The notes under the pieces were generated by a model. The model worked only from the letters and a program-made list of their open reading frames with translations. It was not told the origin of the DNA and made no database searches. The position numbers and the translations under genes are program-made. Of a stretch of DNA of 64,000 nt, positions 33,901-45,885 are shown one piece after another. This stretch comes from Zingiber officinale (Eukaryota > Streptophyta > Magnoliopsida > Zingiberales > Zingiberaceae): contig NC_055987.1 in assembly GCF_018446385.1 (NCBI RefSeq), positions 32,561,202 through 32,625,201 on the forward strand, written 5' to 3'. The first letter of the stretch is position 1; every line of letters begins with the position of its first letter.

Positions 33901-36900
33901 CTCCTTTGACTTTTCATCTCTGCATTTCAAGTATTTAGTCGAAAAATGAAATACATAGGGTGATTTACAGTGATACACCTTTCACCCCGCCCGGTAAGGC
34001 TGGAGGTGGTTCGCGCTCCACGGCCTATCTAGCTGCCGTCCGTCTTCGTCCTCCAGATAATACGCGCCCGAGCGGAGCTTTTCGATGATTTTGAAAGGGC
34101 CTGCCCATGGCGCTTCAAGCTTGCCGACGTCGCCGACCGGCTTGACTTTCTTCCAGACAAGATCGCCGACTTGGAACGATCTGGGAATTACGCGCCGGTT
34201 GTAGTTTTGCTTCATCCGCTGACGGTACGCCATAAGCCGAACGGACGCCTTTGCCCTCTCCTCTTCTACCAAGTCCAGCTCCATGTTTCTTCGTTCGGTG
34301 TTGTCATCATCATAGTTCTGGATCCTGGCTGACTCAACGCCGACTTCGACCGGTATGACAGCCTCACCGCCATATACCAAATGGAACGGTGTGACTCCCG
34401 TCCCTTCTTTTGGCGTCGTTCGGATAGCCCACAAGACGCTCGGCACTTCATCCGGCCAACTCCCTCCCAAATGGTCGAGCCGAGCGCGCAGAATACGAAG
34501 AATTTCGGTTGGCGACTTGACTTGACCGTTGCTCGAGGATAGGCCACGGACGTGAAATGTTGCTCAATCCGTAGCTTTGGCACCAATCTTCCAACATCTT
34601 CCTGTGAACTGGCGCGGTTAGTGGACACCGATCGGCGAGGATGAACCGACAAATGATGTCTTGCCGGATGAATTTTTAACCATTTGCTCGATGATCTTTG
34701 CGGTGCTCGGCCTCCACCCACTTGGAGAAATAGTCTACCGCCACTAGTAAAAATTTCCTCTGCCCGGTCGCCATCGGAAATGGACCCACAATATCCATTC
34801 CCCACTGATCGAACGGACATGAGATGGTTGATGCCTTCATCTCCTCTGCCGTTGGTGGGAGAAGTTGTGATACTTCCGGCATGAAGGCATGTAGATCTTG
34901 TCCGCGGCATCAGCTTGTAAAGTTGGCCAAAAGTATCCGGCCAAGAGGATCTTCTTGGCCAATGAGCGTCCGCCGGATGACCTCCACATGATCCTTGATG
35001 TACTTCCCGGAGGATGTGTTGAGTCCTCCGAGCTTACACATTTTAGCAAGGGCGCGAAAGCTTTCTTGTAAAGCTGATCTCCGATGAGTGTAAACCGGCC
35101 GGCTCTTCTTCCGAGGAGCCGGGCTGCATATTCATCGGATGATGTGGTGCCCGAACGGAGGAATTCTATAATAGGTGTCCTCCAGTCACTTGGAAACGCG
35201 AGGCCTTGCATCCGGTCGACATGCGCCACCATCAGCGTTTTTTCAATTGGCTGCTGAATGGCGACGCGTTATTGAGCTCGCGAGTTTGGCCAACTCATCG
35301 GCGCCTGGTTCTCCGCTTAGGAATCTTCCGAATAAGCACTTCTCGAAAGTAGCTTTGAGTTTTCAAAGGCCTCAGGTAGAGTTTAAGCGAACACGCTTGA
35401 TTTCAAAGGTCTTGGAAAGTTCTTTGAGCTGACCAACTGTGAATCGAATAGAGAGTCACCGACCGGCTCCCACATGCGTCTTTGTGTAATCCGGCTATAA
35501 GGGCCTCATACTCGCCTCATTGTTGGTGGCCTTGTAGTCCAGGTAGGACGGATAGGTGCATCTGTTCTTCTTGCGGTGAGATAAGCAATATCCCAATCCC
35601 GCTTCAGTCGAGTGGAAGACCCATCCACATATATCCTCCACAGAGCTTCTCTGGCCTCTGCACTTCGGTCACAAAATCAGCCAAGGATTGGGCTTTAATC
35701 ATCGACCGGGGCTGGTATTGGATGTCAAACTCGCTTAATTCATCGTCCACTTGATAAGCCGTCCGGACGCTTTCAACAGGACTCTTCCGAGTGGACTGTT
35801 CGTCCGGACAATGATTGTATGAGCCAAGAAATAAGGTCGAAGCGCCGGCTAGAACCAAGCAAAGGCCAACTTCGAGCGGTGTGGCGAGATTCGCATCTTT
35901 AAAATGTGGCTTAGAAAATACACCGACTGTTCTTCGCTCGCCCTCACAAGTGCTGAGCCTACGGCATGCTCGGTTGTCGACAGATACATATAAAGTGACT
36001 CACCCCCGACCGGCTTGGCTAACACTGGCAGAGAATTCAGATATGTCTTCAACTCCTCAAATGCTCGGTCACATTCTTCATCCCACTGGAACTTAGTGGC
36101 CTTGCGCAAGATCTTGAAGAATGGCAGGCTCCGGTCGGCGGTTCTGGAGATGAATCTGGATAAAGCAGTTATCCGACCGGTCAACCTTTGCACTTCTCTT
36201 GTATTTCTTGGGGGCGGCATGTCTTGCAGTGCTTTAACCTTGCTGGGATTTGCTTCGATTCCCCGCTCGGTCACTATGTACCCCAAGAAACGCCCTCCTT
36301 TGGCTCCGAACAGGCACTTTTGGGGATTTAGCTTGACTCCATATTTACGCAGCGTTCGAAAGGTTTCTTCCATATCCTTGAAAAGATCGGCCGCTCGGAC
36401 GGATTTGATAAGAATGTCGTCCACATAAACTTCCAGATTCCGCCCTATCTGTTCCCTGAACACTTTGTTCATCAAGCGTTGATAGGTGGCCCCGGCATTC
36501 TTCAATCCGAACGGCATCACATTGTAACAATATGTGTCGTCGGCCGTTACGAAGCTTACTTTTTCTTGATCTTCCCGGGCGAGCGGCACTTGATGATATC
36601 CTTGGTAGGCGTCAAGCATGCAAATTAATTCGCAGCCGGCCGTAGAGTCCACCAGCTGATCTATCCGGGGCAGAGGATAAAAATCCTTGGGGCATGCCTT
36701 GTTTAAATCTCGAAAGTCAATGCAAACTCTCCACTTGCCGCCCGGCTTGGAGACCAATACCACGTTGGCCAACCAACTCGGGAACTGCACCTCGCGTATG
36801 TGGCCGGCCTTCAGAAGTTTTTCTACTTCCGTCCGGATAATGGCATTCTGCTCGGCGCTGAAGTCCCTTTTTCTCTGCTTCACTGGCCGAGCGTCCGGTC

Positions 36901-39900
36901 GGACATGCAATTCATGTTGCGCTAGGCTCGGCGAAATCCCAGGTAACTCATGTGTCGACCAGACGAAGACATCATGATTTCGTTGGAGGCATTGGATCAG
37001 CTTCTCCTTCTGTTCTTCCGCCAGATCAGAGGCGATAAAAGTCGTGGCCTCCGATCGGGTCGGATGGATCTGGACTTCCTCCTTTTCATCATAAATTAAA
37101 GCAGGAGGTTTCTCGGTTATGGCATGTACCTCAATTCGGGGAGCCTTCCGAGGAAAGCCTCTGCCCGGATCATCTCTATATAGCACCGCCGAGCTGCTAG
37201 GCTGATCTCCCCGCACTTCTCCTACTTTGTCCTCCACGGGAACTTTATCTTCGATGGAAGGTTGAGACAAGCTGCTCGGAGTCGCGGCGCGGTGAATCCC
37301 AAAATGACGTTGTAGGATGAGGAGAGTCGACCACCACGAGTTAAGCATCTGGTCCTCTGAGCGGCTCTTCTCCCGGTGGGTGGCCGGTAGGATTTGTCCC
37401 GGTGAACCGTTAAGTAAAACCCGTAGAGCGGGGTTGTCATAGCGTGACTCGCGATCAATTTATAATCGATCGAACGCCTTCTTGAATATGATGTTGACCG
37501 AACTTCCTGTGTCAACAAATACGCGGTGAATGGTGTAATTTGCTATTACCGCTTTAATGAGCAGCACGTCGTCGTGGGGCACTTCTACTCCTTCTAAGTC
37601 TCCGGGTCCGAAAGTGATTTCCGGTCCACTTGCCCGCTCTTGGCTACAGCCGACCGTGTGGATCTGCAGCTGCCGGACGGCCGCCTTTCGGGCTCGGTTG
37701 GAATCTCCTCCGGTCGGTCCGCCAGCAATAACGTTGATCTCGCCCCGGGAAGTATTGCTCCTATTTTCCTCCTCCCGAGCGGACGGTCGGGACCGTTCTC
37801 TGGACGTCCGGCGACTCTCCTGTCTTGGGGATCTATGCCGATCGGGCGTCTGGTGATGTCGCCTCTCTATGCGGGTCCGGTCGGCTTCCTGGGTCCTTTG
37901 CCTCCTGTCGAGGGGAGGAGACCGTCGTTCGGCTTTCCTGGGAACAGGATTGGACACAAAGGGAAGGCTTCGGCAATCCCTCGTGTTGTGCGTATCCGTT
38001 TGGTGGAATTTGCAGAACATAGGGGTCCACCTCTTCTTTGGCTTGGGCCGAGCGGCAGCCACTTCTTGTACGTGCGATCTGACGTGAGGGGATCGAATTG
38101 CTTCGGCCCTCGGTCCTCTGGGTGGCTGCTGAGCGGTGTGCTGTTTCCGCTCGGCATGAACAGGTGCGCGCTCGGCTGGAGTTTCCTTTTTCCGAGCGGC
38201 TTGCGCTTCTTCCACATTTATATATTCGTTGGCCCGATGTAGCATGTGATCATAATCTCGGGGCGGCTTTCGGATGAGCGACCGGAAGAAGTCCCCATCC
38301 ACAAGGCCTTGCGTGAAGGCATTCATCATCGTCTCCGATGTGGCCGTTGGGATATCCATCGCCACTTGGTTGAATCACTGAATATAGCCTCGAAGCGATT
38401 CTTTCGGCTCTTGCTTGATGGCAAACAAGCTGACACTTGTCTTTTGATAGCGCCGACTACTGGCGAAGTGGTGGAGGAAGGCCGTTCGGAATTCCTTGAA
38501 GCTCGTGATGGATCCGTCCGGCAACCTTCGAAACCACCGTTGAGCCGATCCCGAGAGGGTGGTAAGGAAAACTCTACACTTTACTCCATCTGTGTACTGA
38601 TGGAGCGTGGCTGTATTATCGAACTTACCCAGATGATCATCCGGGTCCGTTGTTCCATTGTATTCGCCGATCGTCGGAGGCACGTAGTGCTTGGGCAGAG
38701 GGTCTCGTAAAATATCTTCCGAGAATTGGCGATTGGTCCGCTCGGGAGATGAGTCTGCCCGGGGGGCTTTCCCTTTTCTGTCATCCCGCCTTGGCATTTC
38801 ATCTGAAGAGGAGCCTCTATCTCTTCGAGCTGGTGCAGCTTCAGGAGTGCGAAACAAGGCTCGGTGAAATGCGACGGTGGCTTGAGGTGCTTCCGCTCGG
38901 CCATGAGACGCAGATGTTGCTTGCTGCTCCGCCCGCTCGGCGGATGCTTTTTGTTTTTGCTCTATGAGTTTGGCGGCCCTTATCTCGACCAGGGCGTCGA
39001 GTTCTTCTGTTGAAAGCGTCACCGTGTGTTGTCGTCCAGCCTCGTCCATTGTCTTGATCGGATGCAGGGGCGTTCCCGCGGACGGCGCCAGTTTGGGCCT
39101 GTCCGAACCAGGAGGCGGCAGGCGCTGGGCACGGGACGCGCCAAGGCTCGCTGATGTAGATCTCCAACTAGTGTCGAGATGCTCCGGCTATCCTGCACAG
39201 AAGTCGAGCCGAGCGACGACCCTCCGACGCTCAAGTCAGGTAAATCACGATGAACAAGGTGGCTCCAGAAGTCTCAGAGTACGTACCAGAATCCCCTGTC
39301 GATGAAACCTGAAGTTCTTTATATAGAGCTGTGAAAGGTTTGGGCACGCGTACCAAGGTGCATAAGTGTCCTCTGTCCTATCCTAGGTATGCGGCTGTCA
39401 GAAAGCTTACCTGTCCTTTCCTAGGTACGCGGCTGTCAGAAAGTTTACCTGACCCATATCGCTACAGTCAAAGCATGCCCTCGATGGGACAGCAGAATCC
39501 CCTGTCACAAGATTTGGAGCATGGCACACACGTGAAACCTACAGGTTGTCAAAGAAAGAAATCCTCTGGCCTTTTCCTTTGTTCCAACTTGTAGTCCGAG
39601 CGGACAGATACCTAAACATCCGACCGGACATCCGCAGTGGTTTACTTGTGCTTTGCGGAGACTAACAAACAGGGGTGCTTTATGACTGCGGTCGGTCAAA
39701 AGGTCAGCTCGGTCCATGACCTTTTTAACTGAGCGTCGGAACCCCGATTTGACAGGGTGCCTCCCAACTACAAGTGCGAGCCGGCCGGGCCCTCCGGGTA
39801 CTCGATTCCATCGGCCGGCCGGCAGTCCAATCGGACCGGCCATCTACGGCCATCCGTCCGGTCGGACCACACTCTCCTCCGGGTGGGCGGCTGTTCCGGT

Positions 39901-40074
39901 GACTTCCCCTTGGCGTTGACTTTGCAAGGAAGGGGGGGCCCACTCTTACTACCGGATCAATTAAGATTTATGATTCGATATGTATCTCACATGTTTATCG
40001 TGCAGAAACCAAGGGAGGCGATTATTTCCCGTGAATTCCCGGCGGCGGCTGATTCACATAACGTTGCCGGCTAG
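27902..40074 (+). CDS. Tandem Agenet (Tudor-like) domain protein, unit B copy, with retrotransposon in its intron
   Basis: Exons 27902-28327 and 40006-40074 encode the same 164-residue, two-Agenet protein as unit A. The differences I see are Glu for Asp at residue 19, Ala for Gly in SADVV and Val for Ile in GKVVVY. Both exons are open and the splice sites (AAG|GTAAAT and GTGCAG|AAA) are intact. The ancestral 117 bp intron is now about 11.7 kb, because an 11.6 kb Tat element sits in it, antisense to the gene. Correct splicing is possible, but reduced or mis-spliced transcripts are likely. Function as for the unit A copy. Confidence 0.8.
28396..29258 (-). repeat. Left (3') LTR of Tat element B
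   Basis: 863 bp, TGATCC...GGATCA. Contains a ~39 bp direct duplication (two copies of TAGGTAxGCGGCTGTCAGAAA at about 28685 and 28724) and a minus-strand CTATATAAAG promoter box near 28618-28628. Confidence 0.9.
29318..29622 (-). other. Element-B-specific stretch with a ~100-codon minus-strand ORF
   Basis: Lies between the 3' LTR and the extra gene's promoter. Element A has unrelated sequence here. The ORF (29622-29320) reads like real protein in its second half (GAFNEGMIDIDVEDWRR, then DISAADRAEKI) and is in the gag-pol direction. I do not recognise it. A captured host fragment is possible, and chance is not excluded. Confidence 0.3.
29625..29630 (+). promoter_or_regulatory. TATA box for the antisense extra gene, Tat element B
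   Basis: CCCTATAAATTC, 220 bp before the ATG at 29845. A candidate 5' UTR intron (GTAAG at 29726, CTCTAG ending 29784) lies at the place equivalent to element A. Confidence 0.45.
29845..32056 (+). pseudogene. Antisense extra gene of Tat element B (Transposase_28-like plus coiled coil), one frame change
   Basis: Coding exons 29845-30541, 30604-31309 and 31391-32056 are joined by 62 and 81 bp GT-AG introns with matching phases (1, then 0). Exon 1 carries the Transposase_28-type block: DQFIAGLRFPVHPF, VCNYF, YPKQAEPGTF, SNKHWKDYYFYLR and GVMYIFGLS. Exon 2 is Pro/Ser/Thr-rich with a basic KRRRVE patch. Exon 3 is a coiled coil with a helical end. The only break seen is a change of frame in the first ~90 bases of exon 2 (about 30640-30700). 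Intron 2 is open in frame, so retention would also give protein. Only about half the exon 1 residues match element A. Confidence 0.7.
32330..33600. repeat. ~65 bp GC-rich tandem array in Tat element B
   Basis: Around fifteen units of GATCTTTAACGACGGTGCTC, GTCGGTCTTCCGCTCGGAGG and TTTATAGACGCCGGCTCGTC. Related to, but different from, the array in element A. Several units are shortened. A foreign-looking stretch interrupts its right end. Confidence 0.93.
33321..33585 (+). other. Bacterial-like insert: fragment of an AI-2E-type membrane transporter
   Basis: A ~265 bp, very GC-rich stretch with third-position G/C bias, open in one frame, replaces part of a tandem-array unit. The frame encodes hydrophobic helices: CFVVALALAWMSAG, then LLLIFAGVLLGVFLDGLTRG, then a basic loop (LPLRRGLRL) and ASLAVAAAVIGFG. 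This resembles the N-terminal part of bacterial AI-2E family (PerM/YdiK-type) permeases. There is no bacterial start, ribosome site or stop of its own. In a plant retrotransposon this is most likely contaminant sequence merged during assembly or polishing. True transfer is the less likely alternative. Family call from motif style only. Confidence 0.55.
33982..39049 (-). pseudogene. gag-pol of Tat element B, broken
   Basis: Gag starts at 39049 and holds the SGSAQRWFRRLPDGSI core. A TGA at 38375 replaces the Arg (CGA) of element A, consistent with CpG decay. The knuckle-like CKFHQTDTHNTRDC is intact. Protease FVDTGSSVNIIF is near 37500. Reverse transcriptase (CIDFRDLNKACPKDFYPLP, YVDD) is open at 37348-35849, then the frame breaks near 35880. 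The second RNase H is shredded by small gaps around 35600-35800. Integrase is in pieces (35232-34837, 34882-34676), and its C-terminal part (34470-33982) ends HLQPYRAG. The part from 34500 to 35500 is dense in 1-10 bp losses compared with element A. Confidence 0.88.
39071..39090 (-). other. Primer binding site of Tat element B
   Basis: Minus strand TGGCGCCGTCCGCGGGAA, three bases inside the right LTR. Confidence 0.75.
39094..39959 (-). repeat. Right (5') LTR of Tat element B
   Basis: 866 bp. Its first bases are TGGGCC where the partner has TGATCC. The first ~170 bp differ by several gaps; the rest is nearly identical to 28396-29258. Confidence 0.88.
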
Positions 40075-43000
40075 CAGAGTACGTAGAATCTTCGGCTAAG
40101 AGGAGGAAGAGCAGAGGGGAGGAATTGTTTTACAAGATTCTGGTTATTCTTCTTCCATAGGACGTTGCAATTGAGTAATTAGGATTCATGTATAACTTTT
40201 TCAGGTTTAGGGTTCTGAATGTCCTTCCACTTCCACCTTGTAATTAATTAGGATTTCGAATAACTTTTTCAGATTCTGATCGTTCTTCCTTCGTAGGAAA
40301 TTGTAGTTAACTCGGTTGAACGATAATATTTCTGTATTCATTAATATCACTTTGTCAGAAACTCCTTCCTTGTAAAATGCTATTACACGATTTCAACACC
40401 CTAAATTTGACTTTGATCATGCGACTTCAATGCCTGTAAAATTTGATTGATCTATCTAGGATCAAGTAAATGAATACATCTTAAATATTTTATACATTGA
40501 TACGGCGAATAAGATAGGGTCCTAAGAATATGGGATAAGACTGGCCAATCGACTATGAGCGAACAAACATTTTATTCAATCAGACTAGGCATCTAATCAG
40601 ATCCTGAGTCCTCTTGGTTTGATTGGATCCCGAGTTTCCCTAGTTTGATTGGACACTTATTATCCGATCGGACTCCTTGTCTGATCGAATTCCGAGTCCT
40701 CGAGGTATCTAACCTTCCGCAGTTGACCAGACCCATTAAAGAGTGACGTCTGATGGGATAATAGAAGGGACTCGGCCGACCCACCATTGAAGTATACCAA
40801 TCAATAGCCTAATATCCTTTTTGTCATCTTGTGTAACTATTGTTAGAAAATCGTTGGAATATTCCATATGCGATTCGTACAGTAAAAGTTTTTACCTTGC
40901 AGGTGCATAGGTGATGAACATAATTTAGGAATGACTGTGATATGTTAAATTAGTTGATCATAGTTTAAAAATACATTGATATTCATGCAGAGATAAAACA
41001 TCGCTATATAATGGGTCTCCACCAACAAACACAAGTAGGACCGACCTTGAGACATGTCATCTAGGGTGGCGGACAAGGGCCTCCGATTTTTTAGGGTCCC
41101 TAAATTTGACATACATATATATTATATATTATATATAATTAGATTGTTTTAATTCAAAATCTAAAAAGTATATTGATGGATTGTATTAATAAAGGCTCAA
41201 ATATACTTATCATTAAAATTTAAAAATCTAAAAAATACAAAAAAAAAAAAAGGAATGAAGGTCAACGGTGTTTTATTTTTCTTTCCAAACTTTATTTTTT
41301 ATACATCTCTTTTTTTTTTATTAATTTGTTTACAGGAGAGTGAAGTCTGAATCTTGAATATTAATTTTCCCCCTCTTTTCCTTTGAATCTCTTCTAATTA
41401 TAATAGAAAAGTCTATTCTCCAATTAAAATTTTAGTTTTATTAATATTATCATTCATCAATATATAAACAGCTTGAAAATTTTATTAATTGAAAATGAGG
41501 TATTAGAAAAATTTAATTTTGAAGACCTTATTGATGATTTTATTTTTCAAAATGCTAGAAGATCTAGATTTTTTCGAGGATTATTTGATATATATCTTTT
41601 TGTATTTGAAGGTATTGCATTTTTTGGAGAGGCTCAAGAAATATATTTGGCAAAATGTTGTATTTTTTAGAGAATCTTGAGAAATATATTTTATATAGAG
41701 TTTATCATATTTTAAATGAAATTTATTGATTTTCAAAATTTTCTATTATAAACTCTATTTACTGTATGTAAGTAAAAAAAAATCTCCAAGTCTCTTTTTC
41801 TCTTTTGGCGGTTTCGCCAAGGGCCCTTAAAAGTCAAGATGGCCTTGAACGCAAATAAATTTTGCTAGCAGAATTCACTATTCACAGCCACTCTTCTTCA
41901 CTCTTTAGTTTCAGCTCCCTATCTAACTTGATTGTTAGAGTACTTATATTTGGGACCTTTCCCTAACCTAGTCACTGACGTTTTCTTCCTCCTTCATTCT
42001 TCTTGACGTGTAGGCTCGCTCAAGGTGCCAGGTTCCTCTTGTTCGGAGTCCCTTTACTATCAACCTCGAAGTCACTTAACAAGCATGTCAACTTTCTTAA
42101 TTTCAGATAGGATCATACATGAATAAAAAATAAACTCCAATTAAATCTATTCCAATCGTGTGGGAAATAAAAACAATATGATATGAACAAATCCTTCTAA
42201 TCAAAGAGACGTTGAATATAATTAGTCATTGCAAAGTTCAATTATCTGTATAGACGGGTCCGGTTCAAAGCGTACACCTCTAACTCTCTAAGCCTATGCC
42301 TATGCCTGTATTTTATTGAGCCCCCAAGAATAATAATATTTTAATATTATTTGTATTATTATTTTTTTCTTTTTAACTATATATATATATATATACCCTT
42401 CATCTTCAAATGTCCTATTTTCTTAAACTCAAACGACTCATCGGTGATCTCACACTCTTTCCCTTCCCTGTTAGTGATCTGGCTCTTAAAGGACGCTCAT
42501 CTCATTCCTTGTAAGTAATTTCCTTCTCTTCCTTAATAAGAATGGGAAGTAGGGGTTCCTCATATATTCAATGAAAAACAACGTTCATCTTCTTCCTCAA
42601 TAGGAATAGGAAGCAAGCGTTCCTCATCTATTTGCAAAGCAGCCTCTTCTTCTTCCATAAGAAACCTTAGCTGATGTGGCAAATATAAGAGCCTACACAT
42701 GGCAAGGTTAGGTCAGGAGTTAAGCCACTAGGTCAAAAATCAAGCCAAGCTGTAAATCGAAAAGATTGGTTTAGGTTATGACATAGAGAACCTGGTGGCA
42801 CCCAACTCCCTCAATTCCGTTACTCGACTCTCACAGCTAGCTAAGTCATGGCCAACTTCCTCGGTCCGGTACACCTGACTCCCCTAGCATGGTCATATGA
42901 CTCCTCCTATTTGGCCAACAAACCTCTTCGACTCGATCACTAGACTCTTTCAACTCAGTCATCTGACTCCTATTCGATCAATAAACCTCTTCAACTTGGT

Positions 43001-43463
43001 TTACCAAACTCCTTCAGCTCGATCATCCTCGGTTGAGATTTACATCCTATGTGGTTTGTTGTACCATTTTTATCGGATAACGTGAATAATATAGCCGTTT
43101 CTCCCAGAAGATGTGGGCAAACATGTGGATAATGGAAAGGTATGACTACAACCCTATATAAACTCGTCCGCTCTTGCGAGTGCAAGTACCGACATACAAT
43201 CATCTAGACTCTTAATTACTCTACAACTTTTACCTTTTCCTATCCCCTTTGCTAAGTTGAAGGTCGGAGTGGTCACACCAAGTCCCATCTTAGTGACCAT
43301 TCTAACATATGTTGAGTGTTGTAGATATCCTAAATATTTTTTCATTAATGAAGCATCCAAGATCGCCCCCTCAGCAATTGCCTCCCGTTAACTCGCCATA
43401 TCGTGATCTCAGACATGAATAAATTGGCATCCTTTATGAGAACGCTTGAACTGAGACGTTGAG
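40075..43463. other. Non-coding spacer, unit B
   Basis: Collinear with unit A 938-3028, 13651-13945 and 18793-19829, with single target sites where unit A carries its two insertions (about 42145 and 42438). No gene seen. Confidence 0.7.
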
Positions 43464-43715
43464 ATGGTGGAACTCGATAGAACTGTCAAAGGTCCTAGCC
43501 ACATAGGAGACATAGTTCGTGGTGATCCTTGCATCATGGCTAGGGAAGAGTTCCAAGTATTTGTTGATCAGGCGATGCAACAGGTTCTTCAAAGACTCCC
43601 GCCTACGAATCCGACTCTTGATGAAGTACTGACTGCCTCGACTAAGGTGTCTCTCATTCCTCGTCGAGTACCACAAGGCCCGGCGGGTCCTCCCCCTTTT
43701 GTTGTTACTAATTAA
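43464..43715 (+). CDS. Conserved small ORF of unknown function, unit B
   Basis: 83 codons, same as the unit A ORF except Asp for Gly at residue 5 and Asp for Glu at residue 21. See unit A for features. Confidence 0.35.
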   Translation: MVELDRTVKGPSHIGDIVRGDPCIMAREEFQVFVDQAMQQVLQRLPPTNPTLDEVLTASTKVSLIPRRVPQGPAGPPPFVVTN

Positions 43716-45289
43716 CGTAACAAGACTATGATTCTACTCGAAGAACATTCACACGAATCGACGATGGGCGAAACACCTCCTGGAAATTGGAAAAAAAAAA
43801 GAGCCCTTGCATGATGAGGAAAAGAGTTCCCAAGGCACGCCTTTCGCAAGCCGTGTCCTGAAAGATGAAGTACGTACCACATAATTTCGCCTATGTTGAC
43901 GCCTAGGCACTAGGCGGCAGGCAACCCACCTACCGCCTAGCTTCTTTTTTAACATTGGATGCATAACATGAGCTTTATTATTTTTTCCTTTGTTTTTTCT
44001 TCTTTCTTAATAAACTACAATTGGTATTTTGTTGCTAGGATACCCAAAGCTAGATGTAGTTGGTGAACAAATTTCTTAAGAGATATACTCATCTAAGATA
44101 ATTTTGGTATCTCCAATCTCCTGCTGCTGACCTCAGAGGGTTTATATGGTTTCTGAAGATGAAGTGACTGGGGTTATGTTGCACTACCTTCTTGGTCAAA
44201 CGAATTAGAGAGTTGTTGAATGGATGAATACGAAAATTTAGGAAAACAATTACATTACATCAAGCATTTGGTTTCATAATTCTCTTTTGATTTAGTGAAT
44301 TCTCTAAGAGGCATAATGTAGTTCTGTAAAAAATAGTTATTAGCTTCCCTCGGTTTGATAGATGCTATGTAAGAATCCCACAAATCAATAGTATCTATTC
44401 ATGTTTGTGATTTCACTGCTGTGGATTCCATCTTGTTTTATGAAAAATCCACAAATCAATAGTATCTATGCATGTTTGTGATGTCATTGTTGTGGATTCC
44501 ATCTTTTTTTATTTAACTAAGTAGTCGCTTTCTATTTTGCTTTTAAATGATGTCAAATGTGATTGTGTGTCAGATTTTTCAGAATATGCTCTTGTTTTAA
44601 AATTATTTATTGAACACTTGATTAGTTTTCTGGGTTATATGGCACTCGTTGCGGGTAGGGATCATCTGGTCCTGGATCAGTCCTGGACTTGTCTTGGACC
44701 TCCGCCCATTCATTGGTGGAGTGGACTATGTCTCACCTGTTAAACAGGTGGTGTCTAGCTCACCCCACCAATGAATTTGTAGGGCCTCCCTTGGTCGAGC
44801 AGATCTTGGACGAGAGGATCTAGCCTTCACTGGTTGCTGATGTTTAGAAACCCTTTTTTTACAATTATTTTATTATTTTGCATGTTTTCGTTTTGCTAAT
44901 TACAAATTAATGAATGTATTTTTTCTCAAATCTCAAATTAGTTATTAACCATTGCATTATGTTGGTAAATGTCTAATCAAATACTATTTCTGAGTTTTCA
45001 GTACATGTCTCATTTGAACTGCCCCATGCGTTTAAAAATTAGGTATAATTTCCAAATCGAGTGGTCTTTCTCTTCTTATATCTCTTGTTTTATTTTATTG
45101 TTTCCTCAAATTGACCCTGTTCTGTAACAGATCATTATTTAGGCCAAATATAAGCTTCCTAATTCCCGCCACAATTTGTATTCACCTGCATCCATTGCTG
45201 CAGGCTTTGTGATGTAGCACCGAACTCAACTCAGTGGGTGTAAATTATTATTAACTGAAAGGTGATCTGATACAAAGGATCCTAACCAC
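43716..45289. other. Non-coding spacer, unit B
   Basis: Collinear with unit A 20082-21648. Contains the CGCCTAGGCACTAGGCGG patch near 43899 and the foldback element. Confidence 0.6.
44655..44827. repeat. Foldback (MITE-like) element, unit B
   Basis: Same element as in unit A, with the perfect central palindrome CACCTGTTAAACAGGTG. One outer arm has a base change (GGATCATCTGG). Confidence 0.55.
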
Positions 45290-45294
45290 TTTTA

Positions 45295-45568
45295 TAAAAG
45301 TGATAAAAGAAAATTATCAGAATTGATCGGATCAAATCATCAAATTAAATCAAATTAGTTTTAGAATTATTATAATAATTCTGTTATAATTATTAGAATA
45401 ATTCTCAGAATAATTTTTAGAATTATTCTGTTATTTATTAATTGATTAATTGACCAAGTACTTGTTTAAACCCTATATATTGTATTGTCTTGAGGGCAAG
45501 TATCAACAAAAACAATAAGATTAATTATTACTCTCCTATTTTATCTTCTTTCTATTCTTCTTTTAACA
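45295..45568 (+). repeat. 5' LTR of resident copia element, unit B
   Basis: 274 bp, followed directly by TGGTATCAGAGC at 45569. Confidence 0.85.
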
Positions 45569-45885
45569 TGGTATCAGAGCCATGCATGATCCTTCGTTCC
45601 TTCTCGTTCTCTTAATTCTCCCTCACAAATCCTCTTCCCTTCCTTTTTTTGTCGCCGCCCAAGACAAAAGAGGAGTTTCTTTTTGTAACCACAAAACAAG
45701 ACGACAAAAGGGCTTATCCTTTTGTGCTACCGTCGCTGTCCATCGAACGCCGACCAAACCTCGACGTTGACAACAAGTGGTTGCTTCAGCCAAGGCTTCT
45801 ATTTCCTCCAAGGGGAGTTTCTCCAGGCGAAAGACCCCCTTTCCGGCGATCCAGTCTCTCTATAAGATAAGTTATTTTACTTTAG

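Larger units (their letters stand above)
28396..39959 (-). mobile_element. Ty3/gypsy Tat-lineage LTR retrotransposon, unit B intron
   Basis: 11564 bp with 863 and 866 bp LTRs. Target duplication ATTAA is at 28391-28395 and 39960-39964; units A and C show the empty site ATTATTAAGATTTATG. Same plan as the unit A element: minus-strand gag-pol, tandem array, plus-strand extra gene and GAAGGGAAGGCAAG purine tract (from 29259). Reverse transcriptase protein is nearly the same as in element A by eye, but LTRs, extra gene and tandem unit differ clearly, so it belongs to a sister subfamily. 33600-33981 is spacer between the array and the pol end, with no gene seen. Confidence 0.93.
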
